A DNA stretch of 64,000 bases from Flavobacteriales bacterium UBA6770 (lineage in GTDB: Bacteria; Bacteroidota; Bacteroidia; Flavobacteriales_G; Salibacteraceae). A program made the position numbers and the translations under genes. The notes beneath the pieces are model-generated. The model had not been told where the DNA came from, did no database searches, and was given only the letters and a program-made list of their open reading frames with translations. Positions within the stretch are counted from its first letter, which is position 1. Every line of letters starts with the position of its first letter. Positions 44,319 through 53,343 of this stretch are shown here, piece by piece. The stretch lies in NCBI GenBank assembly GCA_905181875.1, contig CAJIZH010000003.1, forward strand, positions 62,001 through 126,000, read 5' to 3'.

Positions 44319-45083
44319 ATGCCAGTATTACGTAAAGATGCTTTAGGTAAAATAGTACTTTTAAAACGATTACTTATCATGATATTAGGCCTCATTGGCT
44401 ATTATAGACTGGTAATCAGAAATAAAGCTCGTATTGAAGGAATGAATCATTTAAAGGGGCTTCCAAAAGAAAATGTTCTTTTTGTCAGTAACCATCAAAC
44501 CTATTTTATGGATGTGGTTTTAATGTATATGGCTTTTTGCGCAAACAAAAATGGCTTTAGTAAAACCGTCAAAAATCCATTCTATTTATTTAACCCACTA
44601 ACCACTCTCTATTACGTAGCTGCCAAAGAAACCATGAATAGCAGCATTCTCTCAAAAATCCTGGCTTATACTGGAGCGGTTACAATTAAAAGAACTTGGA
44701 GAGAAAAAGGAAAAGACATAAATCGTACAGTGGATCTGCGAGACTTGAGTAATATTTTTCAAGCGCTGGATAGTGGTTGGTTGGTGACTTTTCCTCAAGG
44801 AACAACGACTCCATATGCAAAGGGGCGAAAAGGTATTGCACATATTGTCAAGCACAATAAACCCATAGTGGTTCCAATTCAAATTGAAGGTTTTAGAAAA
44901 GCATTCAATAAAAGCGGAATTATGCTTAAAAAAAGAGGCACCGATATTTCATTAACAATTAAGAAACCAATCCGTTTTTCTGGTGAAGAACTGCCTGGAG
45001 AAATCTTAAATACGCTAATGACCCAAATTGGCCAAAATGAGGAAGATATCCCTGAAGTTTTAAAGGAAAAAATACGAAACTAA
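44319..45083 (+). CDS. 1-acyl-sn-glycerol-3-phosphate acyltransferase-like (PlsC family)
   Basis: A 254-residue membrane acyltransferase of the LPLAT superfamily, expected to esterify lysophosphatidate or a related lipid. An N-terminal hydrophobic helix (about residues 12-32) precedes the catalytic block SNHQTYFMD, where His59 and Asp65 are five residues apart, one more than the classical HX4D. The acceptor block FPQGTTTPYAKGRKG (about 167-181) corresponds to the usual FPEGTRS, and KPIVVPIQIEGF to the later VPVA block. The variants suggest a distinct subfamily, possibly with another acceptor. Confidence 0.82.
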   Translation: MPVLRKDALGKIVLLKRLLIMILGLIGYYRLVIRNKARIEGMNHLKGLPKENVLFVSNHQTYFMDVVLMYMAFCANKNGFSKTVKNPFYLFNPLTTLYYVAAKETMNSSILSKILAYTGAVTIKRTWREKGKDINRTVDLRDLSNIFQALDSGWLVTFPQGTTTPYAKGRKGIAHIVKHNKPIVVPIQIEGFRKAFNKSGIMLKKRGTDISLTIKKPIRFSGEELPGEILNTLMTQIGQNEEDIPEVLKEKIRN

Positions 45084-45145
45084 TATCTACATCAACGCAA
45101 CAAACTTAACATGGTAAGATTGCGTTAGTACTAGTGTAATATTGT

Positions 45146-45159
45146 TTGACATTTGTCAA
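45146..45159. promoter_or_regulatory. TTGAC-N4-GTCAA palindrome upstream of the 473-aa gene
   Basis: A perfect dyad, TTGAC (45146-45150) and GTCAA (45155-45159), 21 bp before the ATG at 45181. The TATTGTTTG at 45140-45148 resembles a promoter element with one extra spacer base, so the dyad could be an operator. Inference only. Confidence 0.3.
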
Positions 45160-45180
45160 TAACAAATTAAACCTTATTTA

Positions 45181-46602
45181 ATGTCAGTTGAAAGAGTAAA
45201 AAGTACTCGAGAAAAAGCGCTTAAAATAAACTTAGATAGAGATATCTATGGTTCATTTGGAGAAATCGGTGCTGGACAAGAAGTGGCCAACCACTTTTAT
45301 CGTGCTGGAGGTGCTTCTGGAACAATTGCATTTTCATTATCTGCCTATGATATGAAAATCAGTGATTTCATTTATGGAGAATCTGATCGATACGTGAGTG
45401 AAGATAGACTTAAGCAGATGATAAATTTTGAGTACAAGCTTACTACTCGGAAATTAAATGCTCGGTCAAAACATACTCGATTCTTTACATTTTCAAATAC
45501 AGTTGAAGTTCTAAACTTCAGCAAGACTAATAAGGGTCATGGTTGGCTTGGTGTTAGGTTCCAGCTTAAACCCATGACAGAACCAAATGAGTGTATCATT
45601 CATGTCAACATGCACGACAATGATCAAAAATTACAACAAAATGCTCTAGGGGTGCTTGGAGTAAATCTTCTATATGCTTGCTATTTCTTCAGTCATGATC
45701 CTAAGCTTTTCTTAAAATCATTACTGGACAACGTTGAAGATAATCGCCTAGAGGTTAATATGTTTAGCCTAAAAGGTCCTGATTTTAAACATATTGACAA
45801 CAGGCTTATGGCCCTTAGGTTGGTTAAATATGGTATGACAGAAGCAACCATTTTTGGTAGCAACGGAAACTTACTTCAACCAGCAGAATACTTGTACAAA
45901 AAGAATGTTTTGGTTATGCGTGGAAGGTTTAGACCGGTTACACACGTTAATATTGACATGTTAAACAAGGGAAAAGAGCTTTTTGAAAAAGAAGAAGATG
46001 TTGATTCAGATAGATCACGAATTGTTTTCGAACTGACTCTGAAGGATTTAAGCGCAGAAGGAGCAATCATTGATAAAGATTTCTTAGACCGAGTAGATAT
46101 TTTATGTTCGTTAGGACACACAGTAATGATTTCAAACTATGTGAAATATTACAAGGTGGTAAACTATCTTTCTCAAATTACCAACGGACGTAAAATTGGA
46201 GTAATTCTTGGAATTTCAAATCTCAAAACTATATTTGAAGAAAAGTATTATGAAAATCTACAAGGTGGAATTTTAGAGGCATTTGGTTTAGGATTTGGTA
46301 ATAATATCAAACTTTATGTATATCCTGCAATTGATGAACAATCGAATAAACTGATTGACACAAAATCCTTAGACCTAGAAAATCATTTACTGGGATTAAT
46401 GAATTATCTCAAGTCTTGCAATAAGATTTGTGATATTGAAAATGCAGATAAAAGTATACTGAATATTTTTTCTGATGACGTTCTTAAACTGATATATGAG
46501 AACAAAGATGGCTGGGAAGAAATGGTTCCAAAAGCAGTAGCGGATAGAATAAAAGAAAAAGAATTATTTGAATATGAAGCTCCAATAAAAGAACCTTCAT
46601 AA
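45181..46602 (+). CDS. Conserved uncharacterised 473-residue protein
   Basis: A soluble cytoplasmic protein of a widespread but uncharacterised family. The signature is near the N-terminus: IYGSFGEIGAGQEVANHFYR and GGASGTIAFSLSAYDM (about residues 21-58), then DFIYGESDRYVSEDRL. Database names such as TonB-dependent receptor or nucleotide adenylyltransferase have been attached to relatives; nothing here supports a receptor (no signal peptide, no barrel). A later block, GWLGVRFQL, and RLVKYGMTEATIFGSNG are also conserved-looking. The next gene, a T9SS protein, starts one base after the stop, so they are co-transcribed. Confidence 0.7.
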   Translation: MSVERVKSTREKALKINLDRDIYGSFGEIGAGQEVANHFYRAGGASGTIAFSLSAYDMKISDFIYGESDRYVSEDRLKQMINFEYKLTTRKLNARSKHTRFFTFSNTVEVLNFSKTNKGHGWLGVRFQLKPMTEPNECIIHVNMHDNDQKLQQNALGVLGVNLLYACYFFSHDPKLFLKSLLDNVEDNRLEVNMFSLKGPDFKHIDNRLMALRLVKYGMTEATIFGSNGNLLQPAEYLYKKNVLVMRGRFRPVTHVNIDMLNKGKELFEKEEDVDSDRSRIVFELTLKDLSAEGAIIDKDFLDRVDILCSLGHTVMISNYVKYYKVVNYLSQITNGRKIGVILGISNLKTIFEEKYYENLQGGILEAFGLGFGNNIKLYVYPAIDEQSNKLIDTKSLDLENHLLGLMNYLKSCNKICDIENADKSILNIFSDDVLKLIYENKDGWEEMVPKAVADRIKEKELFEYEAPIKEPS

Positions 46603-46603
46603 T

Positions 46604-48991
46604 TTGAAATTCAATAACCATTATAAGCTAGCCCTATTAATTTGTTTTATTGGATTGGCAATTGGTCATTTTACCTATGCTCAAGAATCTCGTAGTTCTT
46701 CTGATTTTACAATTTTTGGAGATACTTTATTTCAAGGAAAATGGTCACCAAGAGGACTAAGTAATCAAGCAGGTCAGGTTGCCTTTGCAGAGTATGATAT
46801 ATACGACTCTAGCTATACTTTTATTACTACCGAAGGTTATATTTACACCACTAAGGAATCCGCAATTGATTGGGTATTACTAAATCCTCAAAATATATTT
46901 GATCATCCAATAGTAGGTTTTAGCAGATTTTCAACCGGTGGAAAAACATACTTAAATGTGGTTTCAAGAGATGGTGTTTATTACCATTCTGCAGATGCTG
47001 GTAAAACTTGGGTATCTGGAATTGGCATAAAAGCTATTGAAGGATTTGCTACTGTTCAAAAGCTGGTTCAAGCTGGTAATGGAGATGTTTTACTGCTTCT
47101 AGAAGAGAAATTAGGTCAAGCAGACATTACACTTTACGAGTCCAATGACTTCGGTGCAAGTTTTAGTAAAATCAAAACTTTCCGTTCGCCTATTTCATTA
47201 GCATTAAATAATTACGACATTTCCAAGCCAATTGGAAATGACAGTATTGTACTAATACTGTATGTAGACACTTTATCAATATATAATGTATTCACAGATA
47301 GTTTTAAGTTTCATTCTAAGGTTCCTGCTTTTTCATTTAGAGAAGCTAGAATTTCAGGTTCATTTTCTAATGGTAATAGTAATTTCTATTTGTGCCGTGG
47401 CGGCTCAATCTATCAATATGATCGCATCAATTCATTTTGGAATAGAAAATCTCAAATATCATTTGAATCAAGACTTCCTCATACCTTTTCTGCAAGTAGC
47501 ACGAAAATAAATAGCTTATTCATTGGAGGATATGATTTTCATAAATCAACAGATACCGCGAAAACCTGGTCAGTTCAAAACACTTTGAATGATTTCTTGG
47601 TCAACAAAAGTTCGAAACTGCACCCAGGAATAAACTTTATTCAATCTTTTAAAAATGTGCGTCAATCTGAAATATTTTTAATTGCCTCGGATGGGGGATT
47701 ATTTTTGAGTCAAGATCAACTTAATACCGTGATTAATCTTACTCCTAACGGAATTCAAATTGGTAATCATTATGACTTGAAGATTCTAAAAGAGAATACT
47801 TCTAAGCTTTACACTTCAATGGAATCACAAGGGTTGCATACCTACACAAATTACAATCCTGATAGTACTATTAACTCTGAACACATTGCATGGAGTAGTA
47901 ATTTTGGATTGGGGAGTAGCAAGTCAAACAACAATTTATGGACTGCTTCAGAACATGAAGTTGGTTATGTCTCTAGTTTGACTGATAGGTTCTACAGAAC
48001 AAGCTGGACATACTCTGATAGTTTAACACTTGGTGGTAATAAACCAATTTTAGAAGCTCACCCTAACATTTCAACTGAAGCATTTTGTTCAGGCTTATAT
48101 CCTAAAAATGATCCAGACAAAAAAAGCTATATATATAAATTGAGCTACGATGGAACCGATATTAATGCGGAGCCCATGAATAAGAACTTCAACCTAAATT
48201 TATCTAAAACAGAGTTTATTTCGGCCTTTGAAATATCAGAAATTAATGATAGTAATTGGTATGTAATTACTAACGAGGGAAACTTTTATGGGTCAGCTGA
48301 TGCCGGCGCAACATGGAAACGTTCAGCCTTTTTCAATGGACTGCTTTCAAACAGAAAATTTGGAAGTACAATTTTAGTATCACCAATTACAGAAGGATTG
48401 GTTTATGTTGGAGGAAGAGGAAATGGGAATGGCAGTATTTACTGCTCCCAAAATTTCGGAAAAGACTTTAAACTATTGGGAAGTGGATTAAAAAACACTG
48501 AAGTTTTTGGAATTTCAAGTGTCAAAAACGATAGTCTCCTATTTGTTGCAACCAAGAACGGTCCATACGTATATTCAGAAAAATTTGGAGCTTGGGAATC
48601 GTTATCAACGAGCGACATACCAATCATAAACTGGACTTGTGTTCAAGCATTTGAAAATGAAAATTCAGTTTGGTTTGGGACTTTTGGTCGTGGATTATGG
48701 GAGTTTGACTATCAATATTTTAAAGGTTCCATAAACTCAATGTCTAATGTACCTTCCACTGAATCCTCAATCCAATTATATCCGAACCCAACAAATGGAA
48801 TTCTTAAAATTGAGACCTTAGTCGAATTCGAATCGGTTTCTTTATTCTCAATTGAAGGTAAAAAAGTTGAGTCTTTCAAAATGAACGATTCAAATGAAAT
48901 CGATATTCATAGCTTGGACAATGGAATATATGTCTTGCGATTTCAACTCGAAAACGGCCAAGTGTCAAACCATAAAATCATTAAAGAATAA
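46604..48991 (+). CDS. Secreted beta-propeller-like protein with T9SS type A sorting domain
   Basis: A 795-residue secreted protein. It starts with TTG at 46604, one base after the previous stop; no ATG is available before the signal peptide (LALLICFIGLAIGHFTYAQ). The body has repeated BNR/sortilin-like motifs: SADAGKTW, STDTAKTW, SADAGATW and SQDQ, each an Asp-box of the S-D-G-TW type, consistent with a beta-propeller of about 7-10 blades. The end, IQLYPNPTNGILKIE to KIIKE, is a T9SS sorting domain. Coupled to a conserved cytoplasmic protein; no substrate predicted. Convergent with the HisC-like gene, only 0 bp between the stop codons. Confidence 0.82.
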   Translation: MKFNNHYKLALLICFIGLAIGHFTYAQESRSSSDFTIFGDTLFQGKWSPRGLSNQAGQVAFAEYDIYDSSYTFITTEGYIYTTKESAIDWVLLNPQNIFDHPIVGFSRFSTGGKTYLNVVSRDGVYYHSADAGKTWVSGIGIKAIEGFATVQKLVQAGNGDVLLLLEEKLGQADITLYESNDFGASFSKIKTFRSPISLALNNYDISKPIGNDSIVLILYVDTLSIYNVFTDSFKFHSKVPAFSFREARISGSFSNGNSNFYLCRGGSIYQYDRINSFWNRKSQISFESRLPHTFSASSTKINSLFIGGYDFHKSTDTAKTWSVQNTLNDFLVNKSSKLHPGINFIQSFKNVRQSEIFLIASDGGLFLSQDQLNTVINLTPNGIQIGNHYDLKILKENTSKLYTSMESQGLHTYTNYNPDSTINSEHIAWSSNFGLGSSKSNNNLWTASEHEVGYVSSLTDRFYRTSWTYSDSLTLGGNKPILEAHPNISTEAFCSGLYPKNDPDKKSYIYKLSYDGTDINAEPMNKNFNLNLSKTEFISAFEISEINDSNWYVITNEGNFYGSADAGATWKRSAFFNGLLSNRKFGSTILVSPITEGLVYVGGRGNGNGSIYCSQNFGKDFKLLGSGLKNTEVFGISSVKNDSLLFVATKNGPYVYSEKFGAWESLSTSDIPIINWTCVQAFENENSVWFGTFGRGLWEFDYQYFKGSINSMSNVPSTESSIQLYPNPTNGILKIETLVEFESVSLFSIEGKKVESFKMNDSNEIDIHSLDNGIYVLRFQLENGQVSNHKIIKE

Positions 48992-50092
48992 TTACTTTTT
49001 ATTGGTAATTTCCTTTAAAGCATTTATACACATTTCATTTTCACGTGGAATTCCAACTGTTATTCTTAGACAATGCGGAAGGCCAAAAGCTTTAAGTGGG
49101 CGGACAAATACTCCCAATTTCATTAACTCTTCAAAATAAAAATGAACGGTTTCCTCATTTTTTAAATCAAGCATTACGAAGTTTCCAAAGCTTGGTGTAT
49201 AATTCAAGTTTAGATCTTCAAAAGTTTGATAATATTTTTTGATCTCAGCTGAATTATTTTCAATGGTATTCTTTAAATATTCTGTATCGCTAAGGGCTCC
49301 AATTCCTGCTGCCTGAGCAAGGTTTGATGGCTCGAATGTTAACTTTACTTTCATTATGGCCTCGATTAGTTTTTCGTGACCAATTGCATACCCTATTCGA
49401 ATTGCTGCAATTCCATACGCTTTGGAAAAAGTACGCAGTGTAAGTACATTTTCATAATCGTAACTCGCGCTATTTGGAAATTCTGAAGATAAATCATGCG
49501 CAAATTCATAATATGCTTCATCCACAATGATTAAAATATCATTCGGTACTTTTTGAATAAATGCTACCAAATCCTTTTCTGAAATCATTGATCCAGTCGG
49601 ATTATTTGGGTTTGATAAATATATCGCCTTTGTTTTATCATTAATCGCGTTATATAAAGCATCTAAATCAAATCCAAAACCTTCTGCCAAAGGAACTGTT
49701 TGAACCTTCACATTATTCGCTTTTGCCCAAATATATACCGCAACAAAAGTCCCTGAACAGGTCAATAATTCAGCGCCATTTTCAAAAAACGCATTAAACA
49801 AATTATTAAAAATAGATTCACTTCCGTTTCCTACAGCAACCTCCTCAAATTTCCGATTCCACTTAGTTGCCAATAAGTTTCGCAATTCTGTACATACTGG
49901 ATCTGGATAATAATGTGAATTAGAAAGCGAAGTAGTAACATGGTTCATTGCCTTAGGTGAAGGACCAAAATTATTTTCATTGTTCCATAAAACAGCAACT
50001 TCCTTTAGTTGAAGTTCTTTTATGATTTGCTCCAAAGGCTTGCCAGGCTTGTAACTTTTTAATTCAGCAATATTTTCAGGGATTTGAATCAT
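48992..50092 (-). CDS. hisC: HisC-like histidinol-phosphate aminotransferase
   Basis: A 366-residue fold type I PLP aminotransferase of the HisC branch. Visible: NNENNFGPSPKA substrate loop, GNGSESIFNNL, LSNPNNPTGS (about residues 159-168), VDEAYYEF (about 190-197) and the PLP lysine Lys224 in TFSKAYGIAAIRIGY, with the C-terminal arginine in HCLRITVG. Members transaminate imidazole-acetol phosphate in histidine synthesis, but stand-alone homologues can act on aromatic amino acids; no other his gene lies here. Start 50092 is chosen: it fits family length and a TATATTTG promoter lies 17 bp upstream; the frame could run to 50203. Confidence 0.82.
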   Translation of the reverse strand: MIQIPENIAELKSYKPGKPLEQIIKELQLKEVAVLWNNENNFGPSPKAMNHVTTSLSNSHYYPDPVCTELRNLLATKWNRKFEEVAVGNGSESIFNNLFNAFFENGAELLTCSGTFVAVYIWAKANNVKVQTVPLAEGFGFDLDALYNAINDKTKAIYLSNPNNPTGSMISEKDLVAFIQKVPNDILIIVDEAYYEFAHDLSSEFPNSASYDYENVLTLRTFSKAYGIAAIRIGYAIGHEKLIEAIMKVKLTFEPSNLAQAAGIGALSDTEYLKNTIENNSAEIKKYYQTFEDLNLNYTPSFGNFVMLDLKNEETVHFYFEELMKLGVFVRPLKAFGLPHCLRITVGIPRENEMCINALKEITNKK

Positions 50093-50108
50093 GTCTTTTT
50101 CTTTGATC

Positions 50109-50116
50109 CAAATATA
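50109..50116 (-). promoter_or_regulatory. -7 promoter element of the HisC-like gene
   Basis: The minus strand reads TATATTTG, a TAnnTTTG match, 17 bp from the chosen ATG at 50092; it excludes the longer start at 50203. Confidence 0.5.
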
Positions 50117-50203
50117 AATTAGTCGAGTACAAAAAGAGACAGATTCTTTCAGTTGATTAAAAGATTTACTTTGCAGCATATTAATGAAGAGATAAAAGTG
50201 CAA

Positions 50204-50977
50204 ATGAAGATTTTTAAAAGTTTTTTCCTAATTATTAATTATAAAACTATAATAACCTCTCTCATATCCTTGGGGGCCGCATTTTTATGTAATATTTACG
50301 AAATCAAAGCCGAATTTCCGCTTTACCTAATAAGTATCGCAATCGTATTTCCTATAGTTTTTTCGATTGATAGCGCTTATAAACGAAGAGAGTTTGCTTT
50401 ACAGCAATACGCTGACCTTAAGGCACATGCCCTGTCTTATTACTTTGGAGTGCGAGAATGGGTGCAACCATATAAACCAGAAATCGCAACTGAAGTTAAG
50501 ATTGAAATAAATGCACTGTTTGAAAATATGAGTGCCAACTTTTTATTAGAGCCAGAAGAAGCGAAAAAGAAGGAACATGAAATGTACGTGAGATTCTCAA
50601 ATCTTTCGGCCAGAGTTGCAGATTTCAAAGAATATGGCAGTGCCGGAAGTGAAAATTCACGTTTACACCAATACGTAAGTAAAATGATTGTTTCTTACGG
50701 TATTATGAAGAACATCTTCTACTACCGAACTCCAATAACCTTGCGTGCTTACAGTAAAGTTTTTATTTATTTCTTCCCAATACTTTATGGCCCATTCTGT
50801 GCGAGTACTTTTTCTGACTATTCACATGGCATCGGTTACGTAATAGCAGTTTTGTATAGCGTAATTCTAGTGAGCTTGGATAACCTTCAAGAACATATAG
50901 AAAATCCATTTGATCAGGTTGGAGAGGATGATATTAAGTTTGACGTTGAAGAGCTAAATGATGCAATGATTAAATGA
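50204..50977 (+). CDS. Bestrophin-like membrane protein
   Basis: A 257-residue membrane protein. Two hydrophobic N-terminal segments (about residues 12-50) and two more near 178-220 surround a soluble helical part. The end, DNLQEHIENPFDQVGEDDIKF (in part), matches the bestrophin/UPF0187 pattern E-IENPFG---DL-L, so an anion-channel-like fold is likely, though identity to classical bestrophins looks low. Start 50204 is chosen over 50153 because it avoids overlap with the divergent HisC promoter and begins with MKIFKSFFLIIN. The broken TerB-like gene follows by 11 bp. Confidence 0.65.
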   Translation: MKIFKSFFLIINYKTIITSLISLGAAFLCNIYEIKAEFPLYLISIAIVFPIVFSIDSAYKRREFALQQYADLKAHALSYYFGVREWVQPYKPEIATEVKIEINALFENMSANFLLEPEEAKKKEHEMYVRFSNLSARVADFKEYGSAGSENSRLHQYVSKMIVSYGIMKNIFYYRTPITLRAYSKVFIYFFPILYGPFCASTFSDYSHGIGYVIAVLYSVILVSLDNLQEHIENPFDQVGEDDIKFDVEELNDAMIK

Positions 50978-50988
50978 AATAACCAACT

Positions 50989-51411
50989 ATGCAAGACCCA
51001 TTTGAAAAAATGCACTATAACAAAAAGTCAATGCTAGCACTTTTTGTATTGATGTCGAAATCCGATAATGATATTGACGAAAAGGAGGAGATTTTCATTT
51101 AAGAAATGCGCGAAAAATTGGGTGTTTCAAAAGATGAACTCAGTCACATTTGGAAAAACGGAGTTGATTACCCAATAGATCCGCCTAAGTCAGAGAGGCA
51201 CCGTATGACCATTATGTTTCAGTTGCTATACCTAATGGCTATTGATGGTGTAATAACCAATGAGGAACGCACCTTTATGCATGTCGTCGGATTGGAATTA
51301 GCCGTAAAACCTGCTTTGACTGAAGACTTAATTGACAAAACGGAAGAGCACTTAGGAGAAGAGCTCCCAGATGGGTTACTTGCTTCTATTATTACCAAGC
51401 ACTTGAACTAG
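50989..51411 (+). pseudogene. TerB-like protein gene with in-frame nonsense codon
   Basis: From ATG at 50989 the frame reads MQDPFEKMHYNKKSMLALFV, then MSKSDNDIDEKEEIFI, a TAA (51100-51102), and continues without shift as EMREKLGVSKDELSHIWKNG to a normal stop at 51411. The protein would be about 140 residues with two EF-hand-like TerB repeats (SDNDIDEKEEIFI and AIDGVITNEERTFM). One C-to-T change of a CAA codon (Gln) would explain the stop. An ATG two codons after (51106) could make a 101-residue fragment that keeps the second repeat, so a shortened product is possible. TerB-like domains occur in stress and tellurite-resistance proteins. Confidence 0.78.
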
Positions 51412-53309
51412 TGTTTAACAGTTAAAGACACTAAATCTGCCTCAACGCATATTTTGTCTTGCTCCTCCAAAAGTTCTAGCACTTTTATCACTGAAAGGTC
51501 ATCGTATTTAGCCAGAGCTTCCAACAATTCGTGCATTAGTACCGTTGAATTTTCCAATTGAAATAAAATAGAATTTGCGATGGTAGTAAAAGAATCCGAG
51601 CCTCCTGCTTTGTCTTTTTGAGTTAGACAATAATCACATTTCCCACAATACTTATTCGAAACTTCACCAAAGTACTCCAGTAACATTAGTGAACGGCAAT
51701 CGCGCTTTTCCAGCAATTGTTTCATTGCTTTAAACCGTTCAATCGCTCTACTTTTTAAGGTGTTATAATTAGCATGCTTAAAGTTTATTTCTTTGCTTTT
51801 TAGACGTTCACGAGTCAACAAAACCGAAGTAGACTCCAACGATTCTTGATAGTCTACAATTCCTTTTTTAGACATTAAACGCAGCACCTTTTGAACTTCA
51901 GATAAATTCAAATCCAATCGCTCTGCCAACTCGGGCTCGCGAATGGCAGTTGGAAAATCAAACAGGCCAGAATAAGATCGAAGCAATACATCAAACATCT
52001 GGCTTTCTCTAGACTCTTCCTCATTAAAATAGCGTCTACTTACTTTGATTTTTATTCTAGAAAGCTCAAAACTCGCTTCAGGAATATTAATAAGACCTTC
52101 TAGAGCTAAAAGCCTGAGAGCTGCCATTGCATCTAGTTGCTTGATCTTGTATTTTTTGCAAAACAAGGCCAAATCAAATTGATAAAATTCTTCTAGCCCC
52201 GAGCCTATTGCAACTTTCAAATGGTTCATAAACCAGTCGTACACTTTTCGAATAAATTCTTTAGAAGGATATTTTCGTATCACACTTTGCTCCAATGCAG
52301 CTAAATCACTTTGATCGTACATTAGAACAGCATAGGATTTCTTGCCATCTCTCCCTGCCCTGCCCGCTTCTTGAAAATAGGATTCAGGGTTTTCTGGAAT
52401 ATCGAAATGAACAACCCAACGCACATCAGGTTTATCTATTCCCATTCCAAATGCATTAGTAGCCACAATTACCTGAACCTCATTGTTAATCCATTTTTCT
52501 TGGGCTTCAGAGCGTTGAAATGAATCCAGTCCAGCATGGTAAGCCAATGCCGAAACATCTCTATTTATTAAAAGCTGAGCGTATTCCTCCGTTTTTCTGC
52601 GATTTTGTACGTATAGAATTCCAGAACCGCCTGTTTTTTGAATCAGTCGCTCCAGACGGTAAAACTTATCTTCTTCTTGTTTGATGATATATGCCAGGTT
52701 GGTTCTTTCAAAACTTTTTTGAATCAAGTTCGGACATTTAAAATCCAATTTTTCTTGAATATCAATTGCTACCGAAGGAGTTGCCGTTGCGGTTAACGCA
52801 ATTATCGGAACATTTGGAAGAAACGCTCTTATTTCAGCAACTTCCAAATAGTCTGGTCTAAAATCGTAACCCCATTGAGAAATACAATGTGCTTCGTCTA
52901 CTGCAATCAAATTGCATTTTATGGATGGTAACCGCGCCAGAAAAAGTTCAGTTTTTAATCGCTCTGGCGATACATATAAAAACTTTGTATTTCCATAAAT
53001 ACAATTATCCAATGCCTGATCGATCGCTGTTTTTGACATTCCTGAAACCAGACAATCTGCGTTAATTCCGAGCTTTTTAAGCTGACGAACTTGATCCTTC
53101 ATCAAAGCTATCAATGGCGACACAACAAGGGTACAACCACCTAAATACAGACCTGGAATTTGAAAACAAACCGATTTACCTCCTCCAGTTGGGAGCAAAG
53201 CCAAGGTATCTTTTCCAGCCAATACCGATTCAATAATATCCTGCTGTTTACTCCTAAAGGAATCAAATCCCCAATGGGATTTCAGCAGTTGATGAATCGA
53301 TTTAGCCAC
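51408..53309 (-). CDS. recQ: RecQ-family ATP-dependent DNA helicase
   Basis: A 633-residue 3'-5' DNA helicase of the RecQ family, acting in replication-fork and recombination repair. Motifs: LLPTGGGKSVCFQIP (Walker A, residues 38-52), VVSPLIALMKDQV, AVDEAHCISQWGYDFRPDY (about 134-152), ALTATATPSV, GILYVQNRRKTEEYA, and QEAGRAGRDGKKS. A RecQ-C zinc site (CRSLMLLEYFGE, then YCGKCDYC) and winged helix follow. There is no HRDC domain; this is the shorter RecQ type common in Bacteroidota as a second copy. It follows the TPR gene by 34 bp on the same strand, probably one transcript. Confidence 0.92.
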   Translation of the reverse strand: MAKSIHQLLKSHWGFDSFRSKQQDIIESVLAGKDTLALLPTGGGKSVCFQIPGLYLGGCTLVVSPLIALMKDQVRQLKKLGINADCLVSGMSKTAIDQALDNCIYGNTKFLYVSPERLKTELFLARLPSIKCNLIAVDEAHCISQWGYDFRPDYLEVAEIRAFLPNVPIIALTATATPSVAIDIQEKLDFKCPNLIQKSFERTNLAYIIKQEEDKFYRLERLIQKTGGSGILYVQNRRKTEEYAQLLINRDVSALAYHAGLDSFQRSEAQEKWINNEVQVIVATNAFGMGIDKPDVRWVVHFDIPENPESYFQEAGRAGRDGKKSYAVLMYDQSDLAALEQSVIRKYPSKEFIRKVYDWFMNHLKVAIGSGLEEFYQFDLALFCKKYKIKQLDAMAALRLLALEGLINIPEASFELSRIKIKVSRRYFNEEESRESQMFDVLLRSYSGLFDFPTAIREPELAERLDLNLSEVQKVLRLMSKKGIVDYQESLESTSVLLTRERLKSKEINFKHANYNTLKSRAIERFKAMKQLLEKRDCRSLMLLEYFGEVSNKYCGKCDYCLTQKDKAGGSDSFTTIANSILFQLENSTVLMHELLEALAKYDDLSVIKVLELLEEQDKICVEADLVSLTVKH

Positions 53310-53343
53310 TTTTCAAAAATAACGCAATCTTATTCTTTCAGCC

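Noticed and set aside
50093-50203. N-terminal extension of the HisC-like protein to 50203
   Set aside because: It would add 37 unrelated residues, overlap the divergent bestrophin-like gene region and include the TATATTTG promoter element.
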